NCBI GenBank assembly: GCA_963969345.1
Contig: OZ017766.1
Span: 1,860,001 to 1,924,000, forward strand
Source of the DNA: Turbatrix aceti
Lineage: Eukaryota > Nematoda > Chromadorea > Rhabditida > Panagrolaimidae
Length of the DNA: 64,000 bases
Direction of reading: 5' to 3'
In this document: piece after piece, positions 1 through 12,223 of the stretch
Layout of the letters: each line of letters begins with the position of its first letter
How positions within the stretch are numbered: the first letter of the stretch is position 1
Program-made: the position numbers and the translations under genes
The notes under the pieces: model-generated
What the model saw: the letters and a program-made list of their open reading frames with translations, nothing else
Databases searched by the model: none
What the model was told of the DNA's origin: nothing

Positions 1-899
1 CTTGAGGTCGATATACCTCAGAAAAGTGAAATCGTGCATATTTGACTTCCCTCGACGAAACCGAAGGGAGCATCTGAAAGCACTGAATATAAAATCGTGA
101 ATAACTCGAAAACTAATAATCGCCGACTGGGGTAAAGTTGGGTGGGCCTCCGAGCTATAGGTATGGGCAACTCGGTATCAGCCCCAGAATTCATCTGTAC
201 ACTACAGGTATGGAGAAAAAACCTGAAATGCGTTTTCAAAATAGGCAACTTTAGCGCCTTCTAGCATATTTCTCCGATAACTTATCAACTCAGCCCAGGG
301 ACGGTTAGTTAGCTCAGTCTTAGCCTAATAACATTGAAAAGTGCCAAAACGAATGAGAATGCATGAACATGTGAAAAATGCCGACGAATACACAACACTT
401 TATAAAAACTCAAAAAATTTTCGCGTCGAGACCTATTGACGCGTAGTGAATTGGCTCGCAGACTGCCTCTTAATTATGCGCCGCGACGCGTCGTCAAACC
501 ATTCCCCGCTTTTTGTCCTATAGGGTATTTTTATGGTCCATATTCGTTCAAAGATCTTCCAAATACCTTATAAGGCATTCTTAGGGAACAATACAAAGTA
601 TGGAGCTTTAGATCTGTGAAAGGAGAGTTGGGGAGCACGCGCGCAGCAGCAGCGTTTCATTCGCATTCAAAGTTCATTTTCACTGGGAAGCTCTGGGAAG
701 CGATTTTGCCTTGAAAGTTTCCTAAACGTCATTAATCGAAAATTTACATGAACAGGAAGTTAGCAGCAAAAATAAGTTATCCAAATGCAACACCTTGGTC
801 CCTAGAGTTTGAAAATTCAAATTTTCAACGACCATATAAAAGCGATATGTCAGCATTGAATGTTCTTTTGCTTCGGTTGATGTACTTGCTCTCTCAACT
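1..899. other. 5' flank without a recognisable gene
   Basis: AT-rich sequence with only short, unrelated open frames. I see no coding signal, tRNA or repeat. The last 70 bases form the promoter region of the CPEB gene that starts at 900. Confidence 0.6.
835..842 (+). promoter_or_regulatory. TATA box of the CPEB gene
   Basis: TATAAAAG lies 65 bases upstream of the predicted ATG at 900. The hyaluronidase gene has an identical octamer 71 bases upstream of its ATG, which supports a real core promoter. Inferred from sequence and spacing only. Confidence 0.4.
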
Positions 900-3800
900 A
901 TGTTTACTGGCTTTGCGAGAGGAGGTAGGCCGATTCATGATTTTCGGCTCATTGGGCCTTGATTTTGCAGATTTCGATGCCCGCGCCATCCAGAGCGCCA
1001 CTCGGAAGGCCGGGGAATCCAGCAACCGAGTCCCCATAAATTCCAAGATATTTCCCACTTATCGGGCGTATTTGGTGAGTATTTTGTTTGTGCTCGCCAC
1101 GCAAAAGCACGCATTTTTTGCAGGAATGCGTGTTCAACGAACTGACGAACAAGCGATCCGTCAAGGATGTGGCCCACTCGCTGCTCGCCCAGACGCGATT
1201 TGAGAAGATCCGGGAGCAGAAAGGATTTACGTTTTCGTCAGACTGCGCCCCGCCCGCCAAGGTGAAGGACGTGGAGGCCATCGACTGGGGCGGCTACTGC
1301 GACCTCGTCGACCAGCACGACGACGGCATCGACAACCTCCAGCCCACGTGCGACACAAACTGGTGAGTTGCTTGCGCTGCACACGGAGAAGTCGAAATCA
1401 AGCTTGCGTCGAGTCAGAGTCTGACAAAACTGAAAAAATGAAAAAAATGAACGTTTTTCGTTGTTCATTGACATTGCAAAGTTTTTTTTTGATAAAAAGT
1501 TATCGAATCTCAAAGCGAAATTGACTTCGCGATCTTTCGATAAAAATTTTGCATTCGATTCATGTTTCAATTGTTTCTTGTTTTCAGTCAATATTCACCT
1601 TTGTCTTTTTGTGTCAAGCTTTTGCTTTTTATCTGTCGTTTTTTCTCGTTTTATATATCAGTTTCAACGTTGCGCGGAGTGATGGTTGCCGAGGGAAGCA
1701 CTTTTTTACCAACAACTGCTTTTTATGACTCGGAACAACTGCGAGGATTATTTGTAAGTTTTTATGTACATTTAACAAAGAGATTACATATTTTTTTAGG
1801 AATCAGAATCATGAAAAGCGCCCCTGAATCATCATGACGAAAATGCCGCTGAATCAAAGATGCTTGACGACGAGCGCGTCCGCGACGGAACTGGCACCGG
1901 TGATCATACCTGCACATCGACGACAACAGCACTGCATGCGCTTTCGCCTTATTTCTGCTCAATCGAGCGCGCGCGTGCATTTTTTTGAAGGTGTCGTGTT
2001 CAAAAAAAGGCCCTGAAGCCAGTAATAGAGTTTTTTGCTTACGGTCACTTGGGTAGGCTTAGGCATGTCCCAGAGATTGTTATAAGCCATCGGCGGTCAT
2101 TGTCGGATTTTTTTGTGCAATGTTACAGACATTGGAAGAACATGAAATTTCCTGAGACTGTAACTCACCAGAACATCTGTGAATTTTTGAAAATCGAACG
2201 TAACTTTTTTCATTACGTCTATAAGAAGCAAATTACGTGAGATGTGCCGTAGCATTATAGTAGTATGCGAGATCGAACGCAAAATGATAAAAAATGCGCA
2301 CGCGCGGTGAACAACAAGGGAGAATTTTGAAGAAAAGCAGAAAAAAAGCTCTATTCGATGTTCCTGCAGCGAATGAATTTTAGCCAAAAGTCGGAATCTA
2401 AGAGAGTGTATCTTTTCTTATCCATCTGATTTCTTTCAGTGCTGTCGGGTACCCGACCCGAAACCCGACCCGAACTTGGACCCGACCCGAAATACCCGGA
2501 ATTTCGGGTCGGGTACCCGAAAGTTTCGGGTCCGGGTCGGGTTTTCGGGTCGGGTACCCGAAAATTTCGGGTCCGGGTCCGGGTCCGGATCGGGTACCCG
2601 AAAATTTCGGGTTCGGGTTACAAAAAACAACAAAAATCCAATGAAAGAGAAGCTCCTCACGCAAGACAAGCTCTTTAGTGCGTCTGGACATTGAGTGGCT
2701 CAACTAGATTTGACATACATCGGCCAAGGCATATGTTCCGGAAGCAAAAATTTCGGGTTTTCGGGTCGGGTACCCGAAAGTTTCGGATCCGGATCCGGGT
2801 CCGGGTCGGGTACCCGAAAGTTTCGGATCGGGTTTTCGGGTCGGGTACCCGAAATTTTCGGGTCCGGGTAAGGTCTTCGGGTCGGGTACCCGACATTTTC
2901 GGGTACCCGACAGCACTGATTTCTTTGGTTCTTTTTCATTTTTTATATTCATTTTGCTTTCTGATATGCAAGTACCAGCAGAAGGAACGCAATAATGAAC
3001 GTTTTTTTCATATACGACAATAGGCGCGTGCGCATTATGAAGCACGTATTCTATTTTGGGTTCGATCTCGCATACTACTATAATGCTACGGCACATCTCA
3101 CGTAATTTGCTTCTTATAGACGTAATGAAAAAAGTTACGTTCGATTTTCAAAAATTCACAGATGTTCTGGTGAGTTACAGTCTCAGGAAATTTCATGTTC
3201 TTCCAATGTCTGTAACATTGCACAAAAAAATCCGACAATGACCGCCGATGGCTTATAACAATCTCTGGGACATGCCTAAGCCTACCCAAGTGACCGTAAG
3301 CAAAAAACTCTATTACTGGCTTCAGGGCCTTTTTTTGAACACGATTCATTCGACGCGCGCGCGCGCTCTTTTTCGTCCATTGAGGCAAAGGCGCATGCAG
3401 TGCAACAGCACATATGGTTAGCTGTTGATCCGGCGTTATTCTTGTCTTTTTTTGTTAACTTGATGATTGTTTTGTTAATTTGAGCATATAAAATGATGTA
3501 ATGAGAAAACGTGGACACAAGGGGACACAATAGGGATGGAAAACACAAAATAACAACCGGGCACGAACGCTACCTAATATGCAAATTTTACGCCCATACG
3601 TTAAGTTTGCGCCCTGTCAGACTTAAGCTTGCGTCCTTTTTATGGCAAGTTTACAAATGGCCGGCGCAAACTTAACTTTAACGGGACGCAAGCTTGATTT
3701 CGACTTTTCCGTGCAGCGATCACCCTGGCTCCTGATTGCAGCGGGGCCATCTGCGAGGAGCTCTACAGCCAGTACAACCCCCAGGAAGAGATCTTCTCGC

Positions 3801-4722
3801 GCAAGGTATTTATCTGCGGCATGCCGGTCCGCATAGACGAGGAAGAGCTCATCCAGTCCTTTTCTGCGTTCGGCCCCGTTCAGGTGGACTGGCCGAACAA
3901 GGAGAACTACCCCTTCTTCCCGCCCAAGGACTTTGCCTTCCTCACATACGAGAGCGAGCAGAGCGTGCGTCTGCTGCAGTCGAGGTGCATCCGCATCGAC
4001 AGCCGCCTCTACTACGACTACGCCACCCAGCAGGGCGACGAGCCTACTTTCATCCCCATCCATGTCCGGCCCTGGCGCCTTGCGGACGCCGACTACATCA
4101 CGAATCCCGAAGTCACGGTCGACATCCGGCGCGTCGCGTTCATCGGCGGAGTCCCGCGGCACATCCGGGCCGTCGAGCTGGCTCACGCGTTGGAGAGCCT
4201 CTTCGGGCCCGTGCTCATGGTGAGCATCGACATCGGCATCGAGGACAAGTACCCCAAGGGCGCTGCGCGGGTGGCTTTCGCGTGCAAGCAGGACTTCATG
4301 AAGGCCGTGCGCCGCAGATTCATCTCCCTCGGCGAAGGCGACACTTTCCGCGAGGTTGGCTTTATCTCGGGACTCGGGGGATGGCTGCATGGCTATTTCA
4401 GACGGAAATCAAGCCGTACATACTCGAGGACCAGCCCTGCGACGAGTGCGGGCTCTCCAACTACAACGGCCGCGAGACCATCTACTTCTGCTCGGACTTC
4501 GTCTGTCTGTCGTACTACTGCGACGAGTGCTGGATGCGCATCCACTCCAACGAGCACACGGCCCATCACAGACCAGTCATGAAGGACGACGGCGACATCA
4601 CCGTCCACGACAAGCTCTTCGAGTGCGCCGCAGACTACGGCACGGATTGGGAAAACGCGGCGCGTTGCATGAAGCCCGACGACACATTTTCCGACCGCAG
4701 CGTCAGCGATGACGACTGTTAG
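900..4722 (+). CDS. CPEB: Cytoplasmic polyadenylation element-binding protein (CPEB)
   Basis: CPEB proteins bind U-rich elements in mRNA 3' UTRs and control poly(A) tail length and translation, chiefly in germ line and neurons. Exons 900-924, 971-1074, 1124-1362, 3742-4354, 4402-4722 close in frame to 433 residues. RRM1 begins near residue 142 (RKVFICGMP) and RRM2 near 245 (RRVAFIGGVP). They are followed by the C-terminal ZZ-type zinc-binding domain, opened by KPYILEDQPCDEC and with all the paired Cys and the final His residues visible. The linker KPYILEDQPCDEC resembles the CPEB2-4 branch more than CPEB1. The N-terminal region is short and has no glutamine-rich tract. Introns 1, 2 and 4 are 46-49 nt; intron 3 is 2.4 kb and carries nested repeats. 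The last intron uses an unusual GTTGGC donor, but the frame change there requires it. The first coding exon (8 codons) is the least certain part. Confidence 0.87.
1376..3716. mobile_element. Fold-back (long inverted repeat) element in CPEB intron 3
   Basis: The outer ends (1376-1412 and 3680-3715) are inverted copies differing by a few bases and a 2-base gap. Long arms at about 1905-2310 and 3010-3445 are also inverted copies of each other, and the same 63-codon open frame appears on + at 2049-2240 and on - at 3098-3289. I recognise no transposase in it. The interior is interrupted by a separate hAT-type element. Together the repeats fill nearly the whole CPEB intron 1363-3741, so they are transcribed in the pre-mRNA. 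Exact ends and target duplication are not resolved. Confidence 0.75.
2437..2918. mobile_element. Non-autonomous hAT-type element (MITE) A
   Basis: It starts CAGTGCTGTCGG and ends with the exact inverse CCGACAGCACTG. It is flanked on both sides by the 8-base direct repeat ATTTCTTT (2429-2436 and 2919-2926). An 8-bp target duplication with CAGTG termini is the hallmark of hAT transposition. The 482-bp interior is made of repeated palindromic GGGTACCCGA units at both ends around a short unique centre. There is no transposase, so it must have been mobilised in trans. Confidence 0.9.
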
Positions 4723-4849
4723 CGTCTAAGCATCATATTTTTATGTTTTTGGTTACTGGCAAGTAAAGTGAGAGGTGAAGACTACACTACGTAAATGCCG
4801 ACGGGGCTACCCGACGAGTTGGTCCCGTTTCTGGGAACAAATGGCGGTG

Positions 4850-6546
4850 TTAGTTACTCTTCTTCGTGGCGGGAGTGCGCCTGGCGTTCTGCCCGCGGCT
4901 CTTGAGAGCGAATCGGACGGGCAGCGTAACGAGGACGAAGACGGACGTCACCGTGAAGCGGATGAGGTAAAATGCGACGGCGGCACCGATGAGCGCGACA
5001 GCGGCGAGGAAGGCCGTGACGTCGACGAGGAAGTACTGCACGATGTTGAGCTTGTCGGCCCCAGAGCGCGCGTGCGGTACCTCCTGGTGTCTGATGATGA
5101 ACTCGACCCAGAAGGCCGAGTGGTTAAGCTCAGTGTAGGGCACGTCGATGAGCATGTCGCGGAAAAGAGCGACCTCCTCCGCGTGGTACTTGATGTTGAC
5201 GCGGTGCAGCGCGCCGACCCACTCATTCTTGGAGGGGTTCTTGCTGCCGACCAGGATGCCCGCGTGCCGGTCCGTCACGCGCAGCAGGTTGTCGTAGCCC
5301 CAGATGGTGAGCGGCCATCCGATGACTGGCACGCCGTGCCACATGGATTCTATCACGCTGTTCTGCCCGCCGTGCGAAATGTGAGCACGACACTTTTTGT
5401 GGCCTAAATCAAATAAAACCGTATCACAGACACGCCCAATGCCACCATACCCAGGAGGTCTTGGAGAGGCAGCCACTCGGCCAGAAACACATTGGTAGGC
5501 AGGTCCTTGATCGGCAAGCCGTTGTACTGCCAGATGAAGCGCAGCTTCGGCAACGAGCGGAAGGCCGCGAGAAGGTTGTCCTTGACCGAGTCAGGCGCGT
5601 ACCTCCACTGCAGCGAGAAGCCCGTGGAGAGCACGACGAAGCCCTGATCGTCCTGGGCGCCCTCGACAAAGGCGTGCAGCCTGCCCTGGAGCGCAGTGGC
5701 GTTCTTGCAGTGCAGACCCCCGACAAAGTTGACTCTTGGCATGTACGGCCTTGCGAAGTCAAAGATCGGCGGGTGGTTGACGAAATTGATGGACGCGTTG
5801 CGCTCTACGTCGAAGGCGGTTGTCTCGAGAGCCGGTAAGTGGCGGGTGGCGAGGGCGTCGATGCGCTTCAGCACGATGTGGTGGTGAATGTAGAGCTCTT
5901 TGAGGTAGGCAAAAAAGTTGAAGCCACGCTGCCAGAAGGAGAGCCGGTCCGTTAGCCCCGTCCCGGCCACCGGGATGTACGACGGAGGCGAGGGAGACTG
6001 GTTCGCCCATGCAGACTCCGTTCGGAGGCCCGTCAGCGACCAGTAGACAAAGACCGAGCGCTGGAGCGCGACGTGCAGCAGGCCGCAGGGGTTGTAGAGG
6101 TCGTCGATGACCACCGCGTCGAACTTAGTGCCAACCAGGTCGTCAAACACGGCCCGGGAGCTCGGGTCGGCCAGGAGCGCATCGCAGAGCTCGATGGAAG
6201 CCAGCCACGCATTGGACTGGTGGCCGCGGTCCCACTCGGCGTCGAACCAGACGTCGCGGTGCAGCGACGAGTTGCGGTGGAGGTAGGTGTTTAAAACCGC
6301 CTGATTCGACGTCTTCACCGGAATGAAAATCTCCCGAACGCCGGAAGGCAGCGGGATGTCGCTCTGCGTCAGGCCGTACTCCAGCCAAGTCACGGTGTGT
6401 CCCCGGCGAATGAGTTCGTCCGCGAGGTGACGCATCGTGAAGCGGTGCACGGAAAACAGGTTCGACGCCGAGATAAAAACGTCGCCGGCACTGGCGGCGC
6501 CCACGAGACAGGCAAGTAAGCTGATTACTGCCAAGGATAATCCCAT
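4850..6546 (-). CDS. UDP-glycosyltransferase (UGT family), membrane-anchored
   Basis: UGTs transfer a sugar from a UDP-sugar onto small lipophilic acceptors in the ER lumen; in nematodes they are detoxification enzymes. Exons on the minus strand are 6546-5451 and 5403-4850, giving 549 residues, typical for the family. A cleavable signal peptide covers about residues 1-20 ([20 protein letters not shown]). The UDPGT signature begins [17 protein letters not shown] in the second exon. A C-terminal transmembrane segment is followed by a basic tail ([11 protein letters not shown]). The single intron is 47 nt and splits the donor-binding half. The ATG at 6546 was chosen because the longer open frame upstream lacks signal-peptide character. 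A second UGT lies at 23.7 kb on the other strand, with a different exon structure, so the two are not recent tandem copies. Acceptor specificity cannot be read from sequence. Confidence 0.9.
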
Positions 6547-7833
6547 GGTGCTGAAACGCAACGAATTGCCGAGAATATAAGCAGGGAAAAACAACAATGT
6601 GGCGAGAAAAAGGTTCGACAATGTTCGTGAACTTTGCAAGTCGACTCCAACCAAACATACTCGGAGCACCTTCCTTCGCACACTGCCGCCTAATTGGACG
6701 CGAGCATGTGCTGCGCAGAGAGCACATCGACCGGACCGATGACAGCCCTTCCCTTGTATTTTGTTAGGTACAAAATATATACTAGACATCACATCGGGTG
6801 CAAAAAACACGCAAAAGGTGATCGGCGCATCACACGAGAACAATTTAGCTTCCGGAGGAGAAAGAAAGTGAAAGAAAGACGAGGACAACATTGGCATATT
6901 TTCCGGAGATGCCGTGCACATGGACGCACTTCGCCAAGCAAGTCAACAACAACATCGCCGGACGTTATCTCCTGATCGCGGTGGCTACGCACGGTGCATG
7001 ACGCCACCGCCGCTCGTGTCCCGGTAACGCCACCATAAATAGAGCGGGTCGGAGCACGACGATAAAAAATAATGGTTGTACGCGGCCCACAGACTGCACG
7101 AGCGAAGGTGCCCTCGTGAGTATTGAAGACCTCGTATACGCTCTCGGCTCGTTGCAAAGACCGGCTGCGCACGCTGCGTCGAAGCCAGTGAAACTTTGAG
7201 CCCGGTTAAGCAATCTGTGGCCCCGAACTTTGTACGCCGCCGTTGTTAACGGATGCGCGCAAGCACTTTTTTGTTTTTTCTTTCTTTTCTTCGCGCGCCA
7301 CAAAGAATGCTGCTGCCCGACCGCCCGGTTTTATTAGACCAGACTCCCGGTCGAGACGTTTTTTATATCCTCTTCACAAATTGTCATCAGACGGCCATAC
7401 ATCTTCTCTTTTTTTTCACCGAAAGTAAGAATGCAAAATTCAGACGCTGTTTCAATGAACCATGGTTCAGCAGAGCCATGGTTCTGAAGAGGACTATCTA
7501 TCTGGAGACCGACGAAGAAGCGACCAGTTGGACGACCGCGTACGCGTTGGACCGATTCCATTGAAAACACCCTGGAACAACGTTATGGCGGAAAACGAAA
7601 CTGGCATACTGACGACTACGTGGAGCAAGCCCTCAGCATTGCTGAAAAACCACGAATCGGACAACAAACTGACTCTCCAACCTTGTAACTTATTGTAGTA
7701 TGTCCGAGGCGGTTAATAAATGAAATAAAAATGAAAAAAAAACAACAGGTTAAGAGTTTATCGTGCAGGTTGCCAAGTGTGTAAAGACGAAATATTCCTA
7801 CTAGTATCAGGTCTACATAATCATCGTATTGGA
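6547..7833. other. Intergenic region between UGT and mitofusin
   Basis: No supported gene. It contains the upstream region of the UGT and the 3' flank of mitofusin. A perfect 12-base palindrome (GAACCATGGTTC) at about 7457-7468 is followed 8 bases later by an imperfect second copy. The remaining open frames are short and unlike each other. Confidence 0.5.
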
Positions 7834-10549
7834 TTAGAATATAGGTGAATCTGGGGCCAAGAATTTTGTTGAAAAAGCTTCTAGTGAGGTGTTTAGGAAG
7901 TGGGTCTTGTTTTTGATGGCCACGATGCCTTTGAGGAAGCCGTCCAGGCCCTCGACGGACTGCTTGATGCTGTCGAGGCTGTGCTTCATCTCCTGGTGCA
8001 CGCCGGCGACGATCTTGCGCATGTTGCGGTAGAAGCCGTCGAGCTCGTTGAGCACCTGCTGCTCGCACTGCTTCGTGTGCACGTTGCCGACGCCGGCCAT
8101 CTTGAGCGCAAGGTGCTGCCGGAACTGGTTCTTCAGGTGCTGCTCCTTCGCTGCCGTGTTCCACCGGAAGCGCTCGAGGAAATAAAGCCCGCTGTACAGC
8201 GCCGTGCCTCCGCCGATGACCTTCCAGTCGACGTTCTTGTACACCAGAAAACCGACCACAATGAGGCCGACGCCGCTGTTGGCCACCGTGGTGGTCGTCG
8301 TGACGACGAGCGAGATCATCTGATCGTTAAGGATGGATTGCGCGTTGACGGGATTCGCGATGGCGTTTTGGGCGCGTCCGTGCTAAAAAGAGGCCGAAAC
8401 AGTCAAGCAAAAATGTTTCAAAAGAGCCTACCAGAGCAGCGAGATGGTCCTTGCCAATGGAAGTTACAGGCTTTCCAAGCGTAAATGCAATTGCCGTTCG
8501 GATCAGAGACGAAAGACCGAGGCTGAATTTGAATTCGAGATCTTCGCGGAAGTCGCCCATCAGCACGGGGGTTTCAATCGTGACCGTGAACGCGAATGGG
8601 TTCTTGTACTCCATGACCTGTTGAAGGTCCTTGACGTAATCTGCCCCGACGATTTCGGACACTCTGTCTGAAAAACAACCCGTTTATTGCTTCAAAAAGT
8701 GACCGGCACTCATGACTCACTGTAAAGATCATTTTCTAGAGCCCAGATGCGGGCCATGAGCGCGCCGCTGCACTTGTCATTGAGGTCCTCCTTGATGGCC
8801 TTATCCACGTAGATGGCCAGTTGATCCTTGTAGTAAGCCACCTTTTCGGCGGTGTCGTCAAAGGGCAGGTTGAAACGGTCGATGATAGACGCCAGACGAT
8901 CAATTTCCTCGTGAAAATCTGCGGAGACCTTCAGACTGACCTCCTGACCGATGCGACTCTGCTGATCGCGGTAGTACTCCTCGAAGATGGCGTACTGCTT
9001 CCGGCACTCCGCGAATTGGCGATTCTTCAATTCCAAATCAAGCTTTAATCTGCTCCTAAAAAAGATGAACTTCAAAATCGTCCAAATCCATGAAAATTGA
9101 TTTGTTAGAGGTTTTACAGTCTGCCGAGCCATAAAAAAGGCTCCGGAGAATTGGAAACCACAAAATTGATATCGGCTCTTTGCAAAGACCAGCAAAACAC
9201 AGAATTCAAGCCGGTGAAACTGAGAGCAATTCACTCAAACCAGAAAAAACGACTCACTGTTCATTCCTGGCTATGTTAGTGACGTTGTTCAGGCTCTCGA
9301 CGATGTTGTCGATAATTTCATACGCACGGCCCGTGTGTGCCTGGAACTTAGTCCTGATGGCTGCTTTCGAGATGCACCGCTCAAAGTTCTGCTCGAACGA
9401 AGCAAACTCCTTGGCCCGGCGCTCGTGGCCGTTTTCTTCGTAGGCGCGTTTGAGTTCGTTCTTCTCCTTCAGTCTGGCTTCGAGGACTTCGCGGGCGGAA
9501 ATGAAGAAGATGCGGTTCGTGCACTCGCGTTCGTCGCAGGATCGCAGCTCGTCGACCAGGAAGGCCTTGAAGCGCTGCATGTGCTGGGCGCGTACCTTCT
9601 CGATGTCCTGGTCCGACTCACCGGCCGAGGCGTCCCAGCGGTTGTTCAGGATGAACACACTCGGCCGAGACAGCTTCTCACTCACGCGAACGAAGAAATT
9701 CTTCTCCGCCTGGGTCAGGGTGGATTCCGAGTTGCACACAAGTACAAATACATCGGCATCGAGGCAGTGCTTGTCGATCCACTTGTCGAATTCGGGAGAC
9801 AGGTCGACACCCGGACTGAAACGCATGCATAAAACTTGGCAAAAACGCATAAACCTACCTATCGACAAGAACGACGTCATTCCGCAGCAACTTGGAACTG
9901 GCCTTGGGATAATGCACCGTAACGAGCGAATTCGTGCCGAGAGAGGAACTCTTACTGTTGCCGCTGCTCAGCGCGTTGCCCAGAGAGTAGATCTCGCTGA
10001 CGGGCAGCTTGTCGTTGCTGGTCTCGATCTGGAGGTACTTGTCGTTCTCGCCGCTGCCCTCGACCTGGAGGAAGCACGCGGTGGTGTGACCCATGCCCTG
10101 GGGCAGCACCTTGCTGTGTAGCATGGCGTTGATCACAGTACTCTTGCCGTTGGACGTTCGGCCGAAGAAGACCACCTTCATCTTGTCGCGAGTGAACATG
10201 CGCTGGATGGTCCGGATCGAGTCCTTGAAGCGCTGCACCTCATCGACCACGATCCCGGGCACGAACTTGCTCGTCTCCATCGCGTAGAACTGCTCGAGGC
10301 CTACGACGCAGTTGTGCAGCGAGTCAAATATTATTTTCATTTGATTTTTGGCATCAGAAAATCTCTTTAACGGGTCATCTGCTCGCCCCCCTGAAATCAT
10401 GCATTGCATACTTAAACTTCAGAAATAAACTTTTATAAAAGTCCTATGTGTTCACAAAATTTTCATATTTTTGTCCGACAACGCTTTAGTTTTAAAAAAC
10501 ACTTACGGCCATCACCGGAGGCATTATACACCGGAAGCGTGCCTGACAT
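7834..10549 (-). CDS. fzo-1: Mitofusin, dynamin-like GTPase of the outer mitochondrial membrane
   Basis: Mitofusin tethers and fuses outer mitochondrial membranes. Exons on the minus strand are 10549-10507, 10390-9859, 9817/9815-9258 (acceptor at 9816), 9055-8721, 8667-8432 and 8382-7834. With the third exon starting at 9815 the frame closes at 750 residues, the usual size. The GTPase domain has the G1 loop GRTSNGKS, the G2 threonines in GHTTACF, the G3 motif DSPG split by an intron, and the G4 motif NRWDAS. The C-terminal third has paired hydrophobic segments (GVGLIVVGFLVYK and the following turn) and then the heptad-rich HR2 region. Five introns of 42-202 nt interrupt the gene; most are near 45. 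It is transcribed divergently from TRAPPC5, about 0.8 kb away. Confidence 0.95.
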
Positions 10550-11346
10550 GGTGGTAGCTGCAGGCGCAGCAGTAGGTGACTGACTTGACTGGGTAATCGT
10601 AATCGATAACGCGACGACAGCTATGTGCTCGACTGAACCCCTTCACCACTAGGTTGTGTCAACCTTGTGATATGCGGTGATTCAGACGACAACACAGCAG
10701 CGACACGGGTCGGTGGTGTTTTTCGGTGGGTTGCGTTCGGACGGCGGCGGCGGCGACGTCGGAGCAGCAAAACGAGAGCGTAAGTGACGTTTGTTTTCAC
10801 GCAAATTGCTCACACCCAGAAATAAAAAAAATGATGGGCGGATACGGCACGGGAGACGGGCAGTCCGGTGAGGCAGGCAATCGATTGCGGCTAATCACCT
10901 GAAAGTGCACAACGGACTCGTCAGCCAAACAACAAGCAGTGACGCAAGTAACAGCGCAGTCGAAGAAAACCGCGGAATTCGAAAAGGAGGGAAAGAAAAA
11001 CAAAACGCCCGCTCGATTTTTTTGCAGGGCACAGATCGGCTGTCAGAGCAACTGCGATAAAGTATCAATCATCCGATGGGACAAGGAAAGGTGATGTCAC
11101 CGTCGGGTGCGAGTCGTGCAACAAAAATTGTGTCTGTAAGACAACGAACATCACTCTCGGAAAAAAATAGTGAAAGCGGGTCCGTCCAGGAGCAGTTGCT
11201 CGCGCCGAGAGTCTTTCTCTTGGCATTGCGTTCCCAATTGAAGCGACCTCAGCGCGGGCTCGATAACGGTTCTTTGTTTGCTGCCACCCTTCGGGCACTG
11301 TTGGCTCTCTCGTGACTGTCGCACCGTCAACTCCTCTCACCTGACC
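10550..11346. other. Divergent promoter region between mitofusin and TRAPPC5
   Basis: About 800 bp with no supported coding frame. A GGCGGCGGCGGCGAC tract lies near 10743-10760. It must hold the control regions of both divergent genes. I see no TATA box. Confidence 0.5.
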
Positions 11347-12065
11347 ATGCTGCAGCGAAGCAAGCCCATCGGTATTCTGGACAAGTCGTTGAGCAAGGGC
11401 AAGACCGAGGTCAATCTGAGCACTTACGCGCTGCTCTTTGCCGAACTCGTGCGATATGCACAGAACAAGGTCGACAACGTCCAGGATCTTCAGGACAAGT
11501 AAGTTCTGCCGGGTTTTATGAAGCATGAAATTTTTTTAATTTGAGGCTGACGAGTTACGGTCGATTCGTCGGTGCCAGGTTACTGGACGTCATTGTGCTT
11601 CGCGAAAAGTCGTACAAACGTGAAACCAAGCTACTCAACATGCTCATGTTTATCAAAGGTCCCGTTTGGAAGAGTTTGTTTGGCAAGGAGGCCGATAAGC
11701 TCGAGCGCAGCAACGACGACCCCTGCAAATGTGAGTCCTTGTGTTTTTTGGTCATCAGCTGATTTTTGAGATCATTGCTTTTCAGATTTCCTCATTGAGA
11801 AGGAACCTCTGGTCAATACATTTATATCTCCGCCGAAGGATAAGAAAAGTTCGCTGAACTGCGCGTCGTTCGTTGCTGGCATCGTTGAGTCCTTTCTTTC
11901 GGTTTGTTTTCCCTCTTTTTTGGCCCTCTGACAAAAACAATCTTCCAGGTGAGCAACTTTCCCTGCCAAGTGACGGCTCACTTCCACAACGGCACAGCGT
12001 ACATGATCCAGTTCGATCAGGAAGTCATTGCTCGCGAGAACGCTCTTCTCGAATCTACGCGATGA
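11347..12065 (+). CDS. trpp-5: TRAPP complex subunit 5 (TRAPPC5/Trs31)
   Basis: A core subunit of the TRAPP tethering complexes, which activate Rab1 in ER-Golgi traffic. Exons 11347-11498, 11546-11730, 11786-11901 and 11949-12065 join to 189 residues, within one residue of the human protein. The Bet3-family signatures are clear: TEVNLSTYALLFAELV, GARLLDVIVLREKSYKRETK, FIKGPVWKSLFGKEADKLE, and the C-terminal LNCASFVAGIVESFLSVSNF segment. All introns are 47-55 nt. It ends only 158 bp upstream of polg-1 on the same strand, with a U-rich stretch between, so the two may be co-transcribed. Confidence 0.95.
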
Positions 12066-12223
12066 CTCACGGGTCCAGGGGTTCTGAATGTGTTGTTGTA
12101 TACGTTTGGGGAAAGTAAATGACCAATAACGGTTCGCACAGGCTTTGAATCGTATGCGTTACCTCCACGCGTCGTACTTCTTTTTTTTCTTTTTTTGACG
12201 GCTCCAAGCCTCTCTTTTTGGAG

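Noticed and set aside
2049..2240. 63-codon frame repeated at 3098-3289 on the other strand
   Set aside because: It is simply the two arms of the fold-back element; no similarity to a transposase or other family is recognised.
2398..3096. Gly/Arg/Pro-rich open frames on both strands around 2.4-3.1 kb
   Set aside because: They are translations of palindromic GGGTACCCGA repeats inside hAT element A and read open in several frames at once, so they are not proteins.
4352..4401. Frameshift or pseudogene in CPEB before the zinc-binding domain
   Set aside because: A 47-nt intron with a weak GTTGGC donor and TTTCAG acceptor restores the conserved linker and the domain, and 47 nt is a typical intron length here.
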